NCBI RefSeq assembly: GCF_050876985.1
Contig: NZ_JBPAPP010000002.1
Direction: 5' to 3' (one strand)
DNA: 64,000 bases
DNA from: Halopseudomonas sp002296055
GTDB taxonomy: Bacteria; Pseudomonadota; Gammaproteobacteria; Pseudomonadales; Pseudomonadaceae
Of the stretch, positions 51,834 to 62,386 are shown one piece after another. A model generated the notes under the pieces. It was not told where the DNA came from, did no database searches, and saw only the letters and a list, made by a program, of their open reading frames with translations. Positions within the stretch are counted from its first letter, which is position 1. Every line of letters starts with the position of its first letter. Both the position numbers and the translations under genes were made by a program.

Positions 51834-54101
51834 TCAAGCCATCTCGGCTTCCGGCACCTCGATTTCCAGCTCACCGTCACGCAGCGTCACATGGACGGTA
51901 CCGCCCTGCTCCGCCAACTCCCCAAACAGGATCTGCTCGGCCAGCGGCCGCTTGATCTTGTCCTGGATCAACCGCGCCATCGGGCGGGCGCCCATCATCG
52001 GGTCGTAGCCGTGCTCGGCCAGCCAGTTACGCGCTTCCTCGTCCACATCCAGCAGCACATGCTTGTCTTCCAGCTGGGCCTGCAGTTCGGTGAGGAACTT
52101 GTCGACCACGAACTTGATGCTTTCGTGGGTCAGACGACCAAACTGAATGATGGCATCCAAGCGGTTGCGGAACTCCGGCGTAAAGGCCTTCTTGATGATC
52201 TCCATGCCATCGGTGCTGTGATCCTGCTGCGTAAAGCCAATGGATGCACGCGTCATGGTTTCGGCACCCGCATTGGTGGTCATCACAATGATCACGTTGC
52301 GGAAATCCGCCTTGCGGCCGTTGTTGTCGGTCAATGTACCGTGATCCATCACCTGCAGTAGCAGGTTGAACACCTCCGGATGCGCCTTCTCGATTTCATC
52401 CAGCAGCAGCACACAGTGCGGGCTCTTGGTCACGGCCTCGGTCAGCAAGCCACCCTGGTCAAACCCAACATACCCAGGAGGTGCGCCAATCAAGCGAGAC
52501 ACCGTATGCCGCTCCATGTACTCGGACATGTCAAAGCGCAGCAGCTCGACACCCAAGCTCTTGGCCAGTTGCCGCGTAACTTCGGTCTTACCTACACCGG
52601 TGGGGCCGGCGAACAGGAATGAACCAACCGGCTTATCGGCCGACTTGAGCCCGGCGCGCGACAGCTTGATCGCCGTTGACAGCGCCTCGATGGCCCCGTC
52701 CTGACCAAAGACCACCAGCTTGAGGTCGCGCTCCAGGTTTTTCAGCAGCTCCTTGTCGCTGGAGGAAACATGCTTGGGCGGGATGCGCGCAATCTTGGCG
52801 ACAATGGCTTCCACTTCAGCCACATCGATGTATTCCGGACGGTTCTCCGGCAACTGCAGCCGCTGATAAGCACCAGCCTCATCAATCACATCAATCGCCT
52901 TGTCGGGCATGTGACGGTCATTGATATAACGGCTAGCCAGCTCCGCAGCCACCTTGAGCGCCTCATCGGTGTAGCGAATGCCATGGTGCTCCTCAAAGCG
53001 GCTCTTCAGCCCCTTGAGAATCTGGATGGTGTCGCTGACGGACGGCTCAACCACGTCGACTTTCTGGAAGCGCCGTGCCAGCGCGCGATCCTTCTCGAAA
53101 ATACCGCGAAATTCCTGGAAGGTGGTGGAGCCAATGCAACGGATCTCGCCGGAAGACAGCAGCGGCTTGAGCAGGTTGGACGCATCCATTACACCGCCGG
53201 ACGCCGCACCCGCACCAATGATGGTGTGAATCTCGTCGATAAACAGGATGGCCTGCGGGCGCTTTTTCAGCGCTTTGAGCAGCGCCTTGAAGCGCTTCTC
53301 GAAGTCACCGCGGTACTTGGTCCCGGCCAGCAGCGCCCCCAGATCGAGCGAATACACCACCGCCTCAGACAGCGTGTCCGGCACCTCACCATCAACGATG
53401 CGCTTGGCCAGCCCTTCGGCGATGGCGGTCTTACCCACGCCAGCCTCACCCACCAACAGCGGATTGTTCTTGCGCCGGCGCATCAGAATCTGCGCCACAC
53501 GTTCGACTTCAGAGGCGCGCCCTACCAGCGGGTCAATCCGCCCCTTGCGTGCCTGCTCGTTCAAATTGCTGGCGTAGGACTCCAGCGGGTTGCTGGCAGT
53601 CGCGCCCTCGGCACCCTCTTCTTCAACGCTGTCTTGCTCATCACCGAGCTGCTCGGCGTCGCCCTGGACCTTGGAAATGCCATGGGAGATGAAATTGACG
53701 ATATCAATACGGGCAATCTGCTGCTGCTTGAGGAAGAAAACCGCTTGGCTCTCCTGCTCGCTGAAGATCGCGACCAGCACGTTGGCCCCGCTGACTTCGC
53801 CCTTGCCCGAACTTTGGACATGGAATACTGCGCGCTGCAGTACGCGCTGAAAGCCCAGCGTCGGTTGAGTCTCACGCTCTTGATCCTGCTTGGGAATCAG
53901 CGGCGTGGTGGAGTCGATAAATTCAGTCAGTTCGCGGCGTAAACGTTCCAGATCCGCGCCACAGGCGTTAAGCACATCCACCGCCGCCTGGTTGTCCAGC
54001 AGTGCCAGCAACAGGTGTTCGACGGTCATGAACTCATGCCGTTTGTTGCGCGCTTCCTTGAACGCCAGATTCAGGGTGATTTCGAGATCTCTGTTGAGCA
54101 T
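51834..54101 (-). CDS. clpA: ATP-dependent Clp protease ATPase subunit
   Basis: 755 aa from the ATG at 54101 with GAGG upstream. An N-terminal Clp-N repeat domain (LNLAFKEARNKRHEFMTVEH) is followed by two AAA modules, with Walker A GEAGVGKTA and GPTGVGKTE and Walker B LFIDEIHT and LLLDEIEKAH. It feeds proteins to ClpP. The adaptor gene clpS is 33 bases upstream on the same strand. Confidence 0.98.
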   Translation of the reverse strand: MLNRDLEITLNLAFKEARNKRHEFMTVEHLLLALLDNQAAVDVLNACGADLERLRRELTEFIDSTTPLIPKQDQERETQPTLGFQRVLQRAVFHVQSSGKGEVSGANVLVAIFSEQESQAVFFLKQQQIARIDIVNFISHGISKVQGDAEQLGDEQDSVEEEGAEGATASNPLESYASNLNEQARKGRIDPLVGRASEVERVAQILMRRRKNNPLLVGEAGVGKTAIAEGLAKRIVDGEVPDTLSEAVVYSLDLGALLAGTKYRGDFEKRFKALLKALKKRPQAILFIDEIHTIIGAGAASGGVMDASNLLKPLLSSGEIRCIGSTTFQEFRGIFEKDRALARRFQKVDVVEPSVSDTIQILKGLKSRFEEHHGIRYTDEALKVAAELASRYINDRHMPDKAIDVIDEAGAYQRLQLPENRPEYIDVAEVEAIVAKIARIPPKHVSSSDKELLKNLERDLKLVVFGQDGAIEALSTAIKLSRAGLKSADKPVGSFLFAGPTGVGKTEVTRQLAKSLGVELLRFDMSEYMERHTVSRLIGAPPGYVGFDQGGLLTEAVTKSPHCVLLLDEIEKAHPEVFNLLLQVMDHGTLTDNNGRKADFRNVIIVMTTNAGAETMTRASIGFTQQDHSTDGMEIIKKAFTPEFRNRLDAIIQFGRLTHESIKFVVDKFLTELQAQLEDKHVLLDVDEEARNWLAEHGYDPMMGARPMARLIQDKIKRPLAEQILFGELAEQGGTVHVTLRDGELEIEVPEAEMA

Positions 54102-54134
54102 GTTGCCACCTCGTATGCGATGCAAATCGCCTTG

Positions 54135-54497
54135 TTACGCTTCCCGTTCAATCTGACACATCAACGGGTGCTGGCATTCCCTCGCGTAGTCATTCACTTC
54201 TGCTGCCTTGGTCTCGGCAATGTCACGGGTATAGATACCGCAAACCGCCCTGCCCTCAGTATGCACCTTCAGCATAATCTGTGTGGCGCTTTCCCGATTG
54301 TGGGAGAAAAAACGCTCAAGCACCTCTACGACAAAGTCCATTGGGGTGTAGTCGTCATTGAGCATGATGACCTTGTAGCGAGACGGCGGCTTGAGCTCGG
54401 GTTTGCTGGTCTCGACCGCAAGGCCGTGATCATCATCGTGCTCAGGGTCCACCGGTCCCTGCTGTAAGGTTAGTTGAAAATCCGTCATTGAAAACAT
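54135..54497 (-). CDS. clpS: ClpS adaptor
   Basis: 120 aa from the ATG at 54497 (an ATG at 54488 and a longer frame from 54533 are alternatives). It brings N-degron substrates to ClpA. The core reads YKVIMLNDDYTPMDFVVEVL, with the N-degron pocket residues (N-D-D and M), and HTEGRAVCGIYTRDIAETKA. The N-terminal ~30 residues are poorly conserved, as usual. Confidence 0.96.
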   Translation of the reverse strand: MFSMTDFQLTLQQGPVDPEHDDDHGLAVETSKPELKPPSRYKVIMLNDDYTPMDFVVEVLERFFSHNRESATQIMLKVHTEGRAVCGIYTRDIAETKAAEVNDYARECQHPLMCQIEREA

Positions 54498-54717
54498 CTG
54501 CTGCTTCACTGGTTGGGGGCTGGTCACCTGCACCGCTTATCGCAAAACTGCGCACTGGTACACAGGATTTCCGGGCCTAGCTTGACTTGCTCTGAATCGT
54601 TGTTAAAAGTGTAGAGGTGCGCGACTGACCAGTCACCATTTACATACCCGGTGATATTCCGGTCAGTTATCAGCGCGGACACTCACATGAAGTGACAGGC
54701 TATCAGAGGGATGCAGT

Positions 54718-54984
54718 ATGGAGAACGGTAAGGTCAAATGGTTCAACAATGCCAAAGGTTATGGATTCATCGTAGCCAACGGCCGGGACGAGGACCTCTT
54801 TGCGCATTATTCAGCTATCCAGATGGACGGCTATAAAACGCTCAAGGCCGGGCAACCGGTTCAATTCGACATCATCCAAGGCCCCAAGGGCCTGCACGCC
54901 ATCAATATCCAGTCTGCCAGCGAACACGCTAGCAAGAAAGAGGACGAAGTTGAAGGCGCGGCTGCCAGCTATGCACACCAATAG
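54718..54984 (+). CDS. cspD: cold-shock-like protein CspD
   Basis: 88 aa. It has the RNA-binding motifs KGYGFI and DLFAHYSAI. The long C-terminal tail (after ~70) is characteristic of CspD, a stationary-phase inhibitor of DNA replication. It is divergent from clpS, as in other Pseudomonas. Confidence 0.96.
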   Translation: MENGKVKWFNNAKGYGFIVANGRDEDLFAHYSAIQMDGYKTLKAGQPVQFDIIQGPKGLHAINIQSASEHASKKEDEVEGAAASYAHQ

Positions 54985-55013
54985 TTTGCGCGCGTAACAG
55001 CTTCGTCAGAAAC

Positions 55014-55043
55014 AAAAAAGCCGGCGATTGCCGGCTTTTTTTT
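55014..55043. terminator. bidirectional rho-independent terminator
   Basis: AAAAAAGCCGGC-GATT-GCCGGCTTTTTTTT between cspD and icd; a classic intrinsic terminator in both directions. Confidence 0.93.
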
Positions 55044-55081
55044 GCAGTGCCGAGGCGGGCCGCATGGCGGCCCGCCAGAGC

Positions 55082-56338
<1,257 letters not shown>

Positions 56339-56668
56339 CTTTGACTCCGTTTGTGTTGTCGTTGCACTGACAGCGACGTGGGCGGATAACCCTCGGCGCG
56401 CCATTGAATACGGATTTTCAGCGGCGTTATTGTTGTAGTTTTCCTACAGATTGTCACGCACTTTTGTCTACAACTTCACCGCACCACCGCGGATCACCCA
56501 ATTTATCGGGGCAATTAAGGGTGATTCACAAAAAATATGTAGTAACACTACAACCAGCACTACACACACAGCCATTCAGCATCCTAGTCGCTTTCTTCGG
56601 CTTTACCAAAGCCAGCTTCACCGTTCGGACGCTTTGCGCTACCCTATCGCACCTGTCGAGGAGCCGCG
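56339..56668. other. icd/nudix divergent promoter gap
   Basis: About 330 bases with no ORF I support. AT-rich blocks and short hairpins (for example TGTAGT-AAC-ACTACA near 56539-56553) suggest promoter or regulator sites for icd and the nudix-mnmA operon. Confidence 0.45.
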
Positions 56669-57103
56669 ATGCGCTTTTTACCCCACGTCACCGTCGCCAC
56701 CATCGTCGAGCATCAGTCACGCTTTCTGATGGTCGAAGAAAAACGTGACGGACGTATTGTGCTAAATCAACCAGCCGGCCATCTCGAAGCCAATGAAACC
56801 CTATTGCAGGCAGCCACCCGAGAAACCCTTGAGGAAACGGGCTGGCATGTCGAGCTTCAGGCGGTAATCGGCATCTATCTTTTCCAGGCCGCCAACGGTG
56901 AAACCTATCAGCGCGTCTGCTTTAACGCCAAGCCTAACAGCCATGACAGCAAGCGGCCGCTGGACGAAGGTATTATCCGGGCCCGCTGGATGACACTGGA
57001 CGAGATTGTCGACAATCAAGCACAGCTGCGCAGCTACCTGGTCGCCGACTGCATTCGGGATTACTTGAACAAACCGCATTACTCACTGGATCTGATTCGC
57101 TGA
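56669..57103 (+). CDS. nudix hydrolase (NudJ-like)
   Basis: 144 aa with the full nudix box: GHLEANETLLQAATRETLEE and TGW. NudJ relatives hydrolyse HMP-pyrophosphate and nucleoside di/triphosphates. It starts a run (nudix, mnmA, hflD, EamA) with 1-base gaps or overlaps. GAGGAG precedes the ATG. Confidence 0.94.
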   Translation: MRFLPHVTVATIVEHQSRFLMVEEKRDGRIVLNQPAGHLEANETLLQAATRETLEETGWHVELQAVIGIYLFQAANGETYQRVCFNAKPNSHDSKRPLDEGIIRARWMTLDEIVDNQAQLRSYLVADCIRDYLNKPHYSLDLIR

Positions 57104-57104
57104 C

Positions 57105-58229
57105 ATGTCTACCCAGACCACCACGCCCAACTCCGAAATTCGCGTCATCGTCGGCATGTCCGGCGGCGTCGACTCCTCTGTCTCTGCAGCCCTGCTGCTG
57201 GAACAGGGCTATCAGGTTGAAGGCCTGTTCATGAAGAACTGGGATGAAGACGACGGCACCGAATACTGCACCGCCAAGGAAGACCTGGCCGACGCGCAGG
57301 CCGTGAGTGACCGACTGGGCATCAAGCTGCACACAGCCAATTTTGCCGCCGAATACTGGGACAATGTCTTCGAGCACTTTCTCGAAGAATACAAGGCTGG
57401 CCGCACGCCCAATCCGGACATCCTCTGTAACCGCGAGATCAAGTTCAAGGCGTTTCTGGACTATGCCCTGAGCCTGGGCGCAGACCTGATCGCCACTGGT
57501 CATTATGTTCGCCGTGCCGAGCGCGACGGGCAAACCGTGCTGCTGCGCGGCATCGACAATAACAAGGACCAGAGCTACTTCCTGCACGCCGTTGGCGCCG
57601 AGCAGATTGCGCGCACGCTATTCCCGGTCGGCGAGCTGGAAAAACCGGAAGTCCGCAAAATTGCTGAACGCTACGAGCTGGCTACCGCACGCAAGAAAGA
57701 CTCTACCGGCATCTGCTTTATTGGCGAGCGCCGCTTCAGCGACTTTCTCAAGCAGTATCTGCCAGCCCAACCCGGTGATATCGAAACCACCGACGGCACC
57801 GTCATCGGCCGCCACGTTGGCCTGATGTATCACACCATCGGCCAACGCCAGGGCCTGGGTATCGGCGGCCTGCAAGGCGCCAGTGACGACCCTTGGTATG
57901 TGCTTAAAAAGGATCTGACGCGCAACGTGCTGGTCGTCGGCCAGGGCAACAACCACCCCTGGCTGTTCTCCGATGCCCTTACCTGCTCGTCGATCTACTG
58001 GGTCAATGAACTTGACGTAACCGAGCCCGTACAACTGACCGCCAAGGTCCGCTACCGTCAGGCGGACCAGGCCTGCACCCTGGAAAAGACCGCCACTGGT
58101 TACCTGGTTCGTTTTGACGAACCGCAGCGCGCGGTAACGCCGGGGCAGTCTCTGGTGCTGTATCAAGGCGACGTGTGCCTGGGCGGCGGCGTGATTGAAA
58201 CCGCCATTGCCAGCGAGGCTGCCGCGTGA
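57105..58229 (+). CDS. mnmA: tRNA 2-thiouridylase MnmA
   Basis: 374 aa. Thiolates U34 of tRNA-Lys/Glu/Gln. It has the PP-loop SGGVDSS, the catalytic Cys in CNREIKF and the second in STGICFIGER. It starts 1 base after the nudix stop; hflD overlaps by 4 bases. Confidence 0.98.
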   Translation: MSTQTTTPNSEIRVIVGMSGGVDSSVSAALLLEQGYQVEGLFMKNWDEDDGTEYCTAKEDLADAQAVSDRLGIKLHTANFAAEYWDNVFEHFLEEYKAGRTPNPDILCNREIKFKAFLDYALSLGADLIATGHYVRRAERDGQTVLLRGIDNNKDQSYFLHAVGAEQIARTLFPVGELEKPEVRKIAERYELATARKKDSTGICFIGERRFSDFLKQYLPAQPGDIETTDGTVIGRHVGLMYHTIGQRQGLGIGGLQGASDDPWYVLKKDLTRNVLVVGQGNNHPWLFSDALTCSSIYWVNELDVTEPVQLTAKVRYRQADQACTLEKTATGYLVRFDEPQRAVTPGQSLVLYQGDVCLGGGVIETAIASEAAA

Positions 58230-58846
58230 GCCAGCTTACCGATCAGGTCATCGCCCTGGGCGCCACCTTTGAAGCCGGCATACAGGTGGACCAACTGGCG
58301 CGCAGCGGCAAGCTAAGCGAAGGGCCGACCAGCTGTCTGGTTGCGAGCATCCTGAACCGCTCACCCGACCGTGTGCTGGACGTTTACGGTGGCAGCCATC
58401 ACCAGATCCGCCGCGGCCTGCAGGCCCTTGAAGCCATGCTGGAGCGTGATACTGGCGCGTTGCAGCGCGACGCTCTGCGCTACGTTATGAACCTGCTGAC
58501 CCTGCAACGCCAACTGGCCAAGCGCGACGACATGCTGCAGGTACTAGGCCAACGTATCGCCCAGGCCGAGCATCAAGTCGAGCATTTCGGCCTATTGCAC
58601 GACAACGTCATGGCCTCACTTGGTAGCACCTATCAAGACACCATCAGCACCCTGCGCCTGCGTATCCAGGTGCATGGTGACATGCGCTACCTGCAGCAGC
58701 CGGAAGTTGCCAATCGGGTACGCACGCTACTGCTGGCCGGCATCCGCTCCGCCACGCTGTGGCGACAGCTGGGTGGTCATCGCTGGCAACTACTGCTGCA
58801 GCGTCGCAAGCTACTGGACGCCACGCGCGCGGTGCTGCGTGGTTGA
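58226..58846 (+). CDS. hflD: HflD (lysogenization regulator homologue)
   Basis: 206 aa, all-helical, peripheral membrane protein. Pattern includes ALGATFEAGIQVDQLARSG and GDMRYLQQPEVANRVRTLLL. In E. coli it affects the lambda CII protein; in Pseudomonas the role is unclear, but its place after mnmA is conserved. Confidence 0.95.
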   Translation: MSQLTDQVIALGATFEAGIQVDQLARSGKLSEGPTSCLVASILNRSPDRVLDVYGGSHHQIRRGLQALEAMLERDTGALQRDALRYVMNLLTLQRQLAKRDDMLQVLGQRIAQAEHQVEHFGLLHDNVMASLGSTYQDTISTLRLRIQVHGDMRYLQQPEVANRVRTLLLAGIRSATLWRQLGGHRWQLLLQRRKLLDATRAVLRG

Positions 58847-59729
58847 GAGCGTCCGCCTCGACCAGCCACGCCGCGGCGCACTGCTGCTAGCCCTTTCCGG
58901 ACTGCTGTTCGCCATCATGGGCGTGCTCATTCGCGAGGTCTCGACCGGCGTTAATAACGAGACCGTCGTGTTTGCCCGCAATCTGATCGGTGTTTTCTAC
59001 TTTCTGCCGCTGATGCTGATTCGCGGCTTTGCCCCGTTCCGCACCCAGCGCCTGGGCAGCCACTTTCTTCGTACCTTCTACGGCCTGGGCGCGATGTACT
59101 GCTTTTTCTACGCCATCGCCCACCTGCCACTGGCCGATGCCATGGTGTTTACCTACGCCGCGCCCGTGTTCACCCCCGTGCTGGCCTGGTGGTGGCTGAA
59201 AGAAAGCCTGACCGGGCGCATGATGCTATCGGTCGCCATCGGCTTTGTTGGCGTTATTCTGGTTGCCAAACCCACCGGCGCCCTGTTTGACCCGAAAGCC
59301 CTTGCCGGGGTAGCCGCCAGCCTACTGGCAGCCTGCGCCTTCGTCTCCATTCGCGCCATGAGCGACAGTGAGCCGGCGACCCGCATCGTGTTCTACTTTG
59401 CGAGCTTCTCGACGCTGCTATCGGCCATTCCGCTGCTATGGGCCTATCAGCCGCTGACCCTGCAACAACTCGGTCTGCTGACCGCGATCGGCATTGTCGC
59501 CACGACCAGCCAATTGGTCATGTCGCGCGCCTACGCGCTGGCTCCTCCCGGCAAAATCGGCCCCTTAAGCTATCTGGCGATTGTCTTTTCCGGTGCCTTC
59601 GCCTGGATCTTGTGGGACGAGTTGCCGGGCTGGTCTTCCTGGCTGGGCGCCGGGCTGATTTTCGCCGCCAGTCTGCTCAGCCTGTATCTGCCGGCAAAGC
59701 CGGGCAAAACGCCGCGCGCTGGTGTATGA
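58839..59729 (+). CDS. EamA/DMT-family transporter
   Basis: 296 aa from a GTG at 58839, which overlaps hflD by 8 bases; the frame is open further up inside hflD, but the membrane pattern only starts here (GALLLALSGLLFAIMGVLI). Ten membrane helices in two EamA repeats. Drug or metabolite efflux; substrate unknown. Start confidence is moderate because no clear ribosome site was seen. Confidence 0.85.
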   Translation: MVESVRLDQPRRGALLLALSGLLFAIMGVLIREVSTGVNNETVVFARNLIGVFYFLPLMLIRGFAPFRTQRLGSHFLRTFYGLGAMYCFFYAIAHLPLADAMVFTYAAPVFTPVLAWWWLKESLTGRMMLSVAIGFVGVILVAKPTGALFDPKALAGVAASLLAACAFVSIRAMSDSEPATRIVFYFASFSTLLSAIPLLWAYQPLTLQQLGLLTAIGIVATTSQLVMSRAYALAPPGKIGPLSYLAIVFSGAFAWILWDELPGWSSWLGAGLIFAASLLSLYLPAKPGKTPRAGV

Positions 59730-59765
59730 TTTGGCCCTTTTCCGCCAGCCCGTGACGAGAGAACT

Positions 59766-61136
59766 ATGCAACTGACTTCCCTGACCGCCGTATCCCCGGT
59801 TGATGGCCGCTATGGCAGCAAAACCGCCGCTCTGCGCCCTATTTTCAGCGAATACGGCCTGATCCGTTTCCGCGTTCAGGTAGAGGTTCGCTGGCTGCAG
59901 TGCCTGGCCGCGCACCCGGGCATCAGTGAAGTTGCACCGTTCTCCGACGCTGCCAATGCCATCCTCGACCGCCTGGCCGAGGACTTTGACCTGGCACACG
60001 CCGAGCGAATCAAGGAAATCGAGCGCACCACCAATCACGACGTCAAGGCGGTCGAATATCTGCTCAAGGAGCAGGCCGAACAGCTCGACGAGCTCAAGCA
60101 GGTCAGCGAGTTCATCCACTTTGCCTGCACCTCCGAGGACATCAACAACCTGTCCCACGCGCTGATGCTGCGCAGCGGCCGCGATGAGGTCATCCTGCCG
60201 CTGATGCGCCAGGTAGCCAACGCCATCCGCGCGCTCGCCAAGCAGTACGCCAACGTACCCATGCTCTCGCGCACCCACGGTCAACCGGCCTCCCCGACCA
60301 CGCTCGGCAAGGAACTGGCCAACGTTGTGTACCGCCTGGAGCGCCAGATTGCCCAGGTCGAGAGCATCCCGCTGCTGGGCAAGATCAACGGCGCGGTCGG
60401 CAACTACAACGCCCACCTGTCCGCCTACCCGGCAGTCGACTGGGAGGCCAACGCCAAGCAGTTCATCGAGCAGACCCTGGGCCTGCAGTTCAACCCGTAC
60501 ACCACCCAGATCGAGCCGCACGACTACATCGCCGAGCTGTTCGATGCCGTCGCGCGCTTCAACACCATTCTGATCGACTTTGATCGCGATATCTGGGCCT
60601 ATATCTCCCTCGGCTACTTCAAACAGAAGACTGTTGCGGGTGAAATCGGCTCCTCGACCATGCCGCACAAGGTCAACCCGATCGACTTCGAAAACTCCGA
60701 AGGCAACCTGGGCATCGCCAACGCGATCATGCAGCATCTGGCCAGCAAACTGCCGATCTCCCGCTGGCAGCGTGACCTGACCGACTCCACCGTGTTGCGC
60801 AACCTGGGTGTTGGCTTTGCCCATAGCGTCATCGCCTACGAAGCCTCGCTCAAGGGCATAGGCAAGCTGGAGCTGAACGCCGCCCGCCTGGCCGAGGACC
60901 TGAACAACTGCTGGGAAGTCCTGGCAGAGCCGATTCAAACCGTTATGCGCCGCTTTGGTGTGGCAAACCCCTACGAGAAGCTCAAGGAGCTGACGCGCGG
61001 CAAGGGCATCACCCCGGACGCGCTGCTGGCCTTCGTTGACAGCCTGGAGATTCCGGATGTTGCCAAGGCCGAACTCAAGGCCCTGACCCCGGCCAGCTAT
61101 ATTGGTAACGCAGTAGCCCAGGCCGAGCGTATCTGA
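59766..61136 (+). CDS. purB: adenylosuccinate lyase
   Basis: 456 aa, of the fumarase/aspartase superfamily. It catalyses two steps in purine synthesis. Signature SSTMPHKVNPIDFENSEG with the catalytic Ser, and the catalytic His in SRTHGQPASPTT. A perfect hairpin terminator follows. Confidence 0.98.
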   Translation: MQLTSLTAVSPVDGRYGSKTAALRPIFSEYGLIRFRVQVEVRWLQCLAAHPGISEVAPFSDAANAILDRLAEDFDLAHAERIKEIERTTNHDVKAVEYLLKEQAEQLDELKQVSEFIHFACTSEDINNLSHALMLRSGRDEVILPLMRQVANAIRALAKQYANVPMLSRTHGQPASPTTLGKELANVVYRLERQIAQVESIPLLGKINGAVGNYNAHLSAYPAVDWEANAKQFIEQTLGLQFNPYTTQIEPHDYIAELFDAVARFNTILIDFDRDIWAYISLGYFKQKTVAGEIGSSTMPHKVNPIDFENSEGNLGIANAIMQHLASKLPISRWQRDLTDSTVLRNLGVGFAHSVIAYEASLKGIGKLELNAARLAEDLNNCWEVLAEPIQTVMRRFGVANPYEKLKELTRGKGITPDALLAFVDSLEIPDVAKAELKALTPASYIGNAVAQAERI

Positions 61137-61168
61137 TCCGCGCCGGCCAACGCCGCCACCCTGCCCCA

Positions 61169-61193
61169 CAGCGCCCGGATTTACCGGGCGCTG
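61169..61193 (+). terminator. terminator hairpin after purB
   Basis: A perfect 10-bp stem CAGCGCCCGG/CCGGGCGCTG with an ATTTA loop. Only a short T-rich tail follows. Confidence 0.6.
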
Positions 61194-61213
61194 TCCATTC
61201 TGGAGCCAGAAAG

Positions 61214-62386
61214 ATGACCATTGAATTCGACTCGCTGTTTGGTGATATCGGCGTCGACCGTTTCCTCGCCGAGTACTGGCAGCGCAAGCCGCTGCTGATT
61301 CGTCAGGCCATTCCCGGCTTTGAAAGCCCAATTGAGCCCAACGAACTGGCGGGCCTGTCGCTTGAAGAAGAAGTCGAGTCGCGCATCATCCTCAAACAGG
61401 GTTCACACCCGTGGGAGCTGCGCCAGGGGCCGTTTCCGGACGACACCTATCAGCAACTCCCCGAGCGGGACTGGACGCTGCTGGTGCAGGCGGTCGATCA
61501 GTTTGTACCGGAAGTAGCCGACCTGCTGGCTCAATTCCGCTTTCTGCCCAGCTGGCGCGTGGATGACGTCATGATCAGCTATGCCACACCCGGCGGCGGC
61601 GTTGGTCCGCACTATGACAACTACGATGTGTTTCTGCTGCAGGGCCACGGCAAACGCCGCTGGCGCATCGGCCAGCAGTGCAGCGAAGACAGCCAACTGC
61701 TGGACAACCCGGACCTGCGCATCCTGGCTGACTTCGACTGCCAGGATGAATGGGTGCTGGAACCCGGCGACATGTTGTATATCCCACCGGGCGTTGCCCA
61801 CGACGGTGTCGCCGAGACCGACTGCATGACCTACTCCATTGGTTTTCGCGCCCCCAGCCACGCCGAGATTCTGGTGCACTTCACCGACTATCTGGCCCAC
61901 CACCTGAGTGACGATCAGCGTTACGGCGATGCCGGTCTCAACCGTCCGTCGGACCCTGCCGCCATTGATCCCGCAGCGATCGATCGCCTGCAACAAAGCG
62001 TTCTGCGCCTGGTCTCAGACAAAGAGGCATTGGCAACCTGGTTCGGCCGCCATATGACCGAAGCCAAGTATCCGGAGCTGGCGCAAGCCTACGCCGGAGA
62101 GCCCGAGCCCTTGGCAGAGTCGCTGAGTGCCGGCATTGGCCTTGAAACCAACCCGGCGGTGCGACTGGCCTACTGGGAGGCGGCCGACGGTAGCTTGCGG
62201 TTGTTTGCCAATGGCGAGCATTGCGCTGTGGGTCCGGCCCTGCTGCCGCTGGTTCAGCTAATCTGTAATCAGCGCTATCTGCCAGCCGAGCTGTTGCTTG
62301 GCTGGACGCAGGAAGAAGACGCCCAGCAACTGCTGGAGCAACTGGTGGCCAAAGGTTTTTTGTTGATGGAGAGACAGGATGAATGA
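61214..62386 (+). CDS. roxA: ribosomal protein uL16 3-hydroxylase (RoxA/YcfD), JmjC-type
   Basis: 390 aa. Iron- and 2-oxoglutarate-dependent oxygenase that hydroxylates an Arg of ribosomal protein L16. JmjC facial triad: His and Asp in GPHYDNYDVF and His in PPGVAHDGVAE. The N-terminal FLAEYWQRKPLLIRQA is family-typical, and a C-terminal winged-helix domain follows. Overlaps the acetyltransferase by 8 bases. Confidence 0.93.
   Translation: MTIEFDSLFGDIGVDRFLAEYWQRKPLLIRQAIPGFESPIEPNELAGLSLEEEVESRIILKQGSHPWELRQGPFPDDTYQQLPERDWTLLVQAVDQFVPEVADLLAQFRFLPSWRVDDVMISYATPGGGVGPHYDNYDVFLLQGHGKRRWRIGQQCSEDSQLLDNPDLRILADFDCQDEWVLEPGDMLYIPPGVAHDGVAETDCMTYSIGFRAPSHAEILVHFTDYLAHHLSDDQRYGDAGLNRPSDPAAIDPAAIDRLQQSVLRLVSDKEALATWFGRHMTEAKYPELAQAYAGEPEPLAESLSAGIGLETNPAVRLAYWEAADGSLRLFANGEHCAVGPALLPLVQLICNQRYLPAELLLGWTQEEDAQQLLEQLVAKGFLLMERQDE

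Noticed and set aside
59565..61331. 588-codon open frame on the minus strand opposite purB
   Set aside because: It lies antisense to purB, whose protein is unmistakable, and its own translation has no family features. It is a codon-bias shadow.
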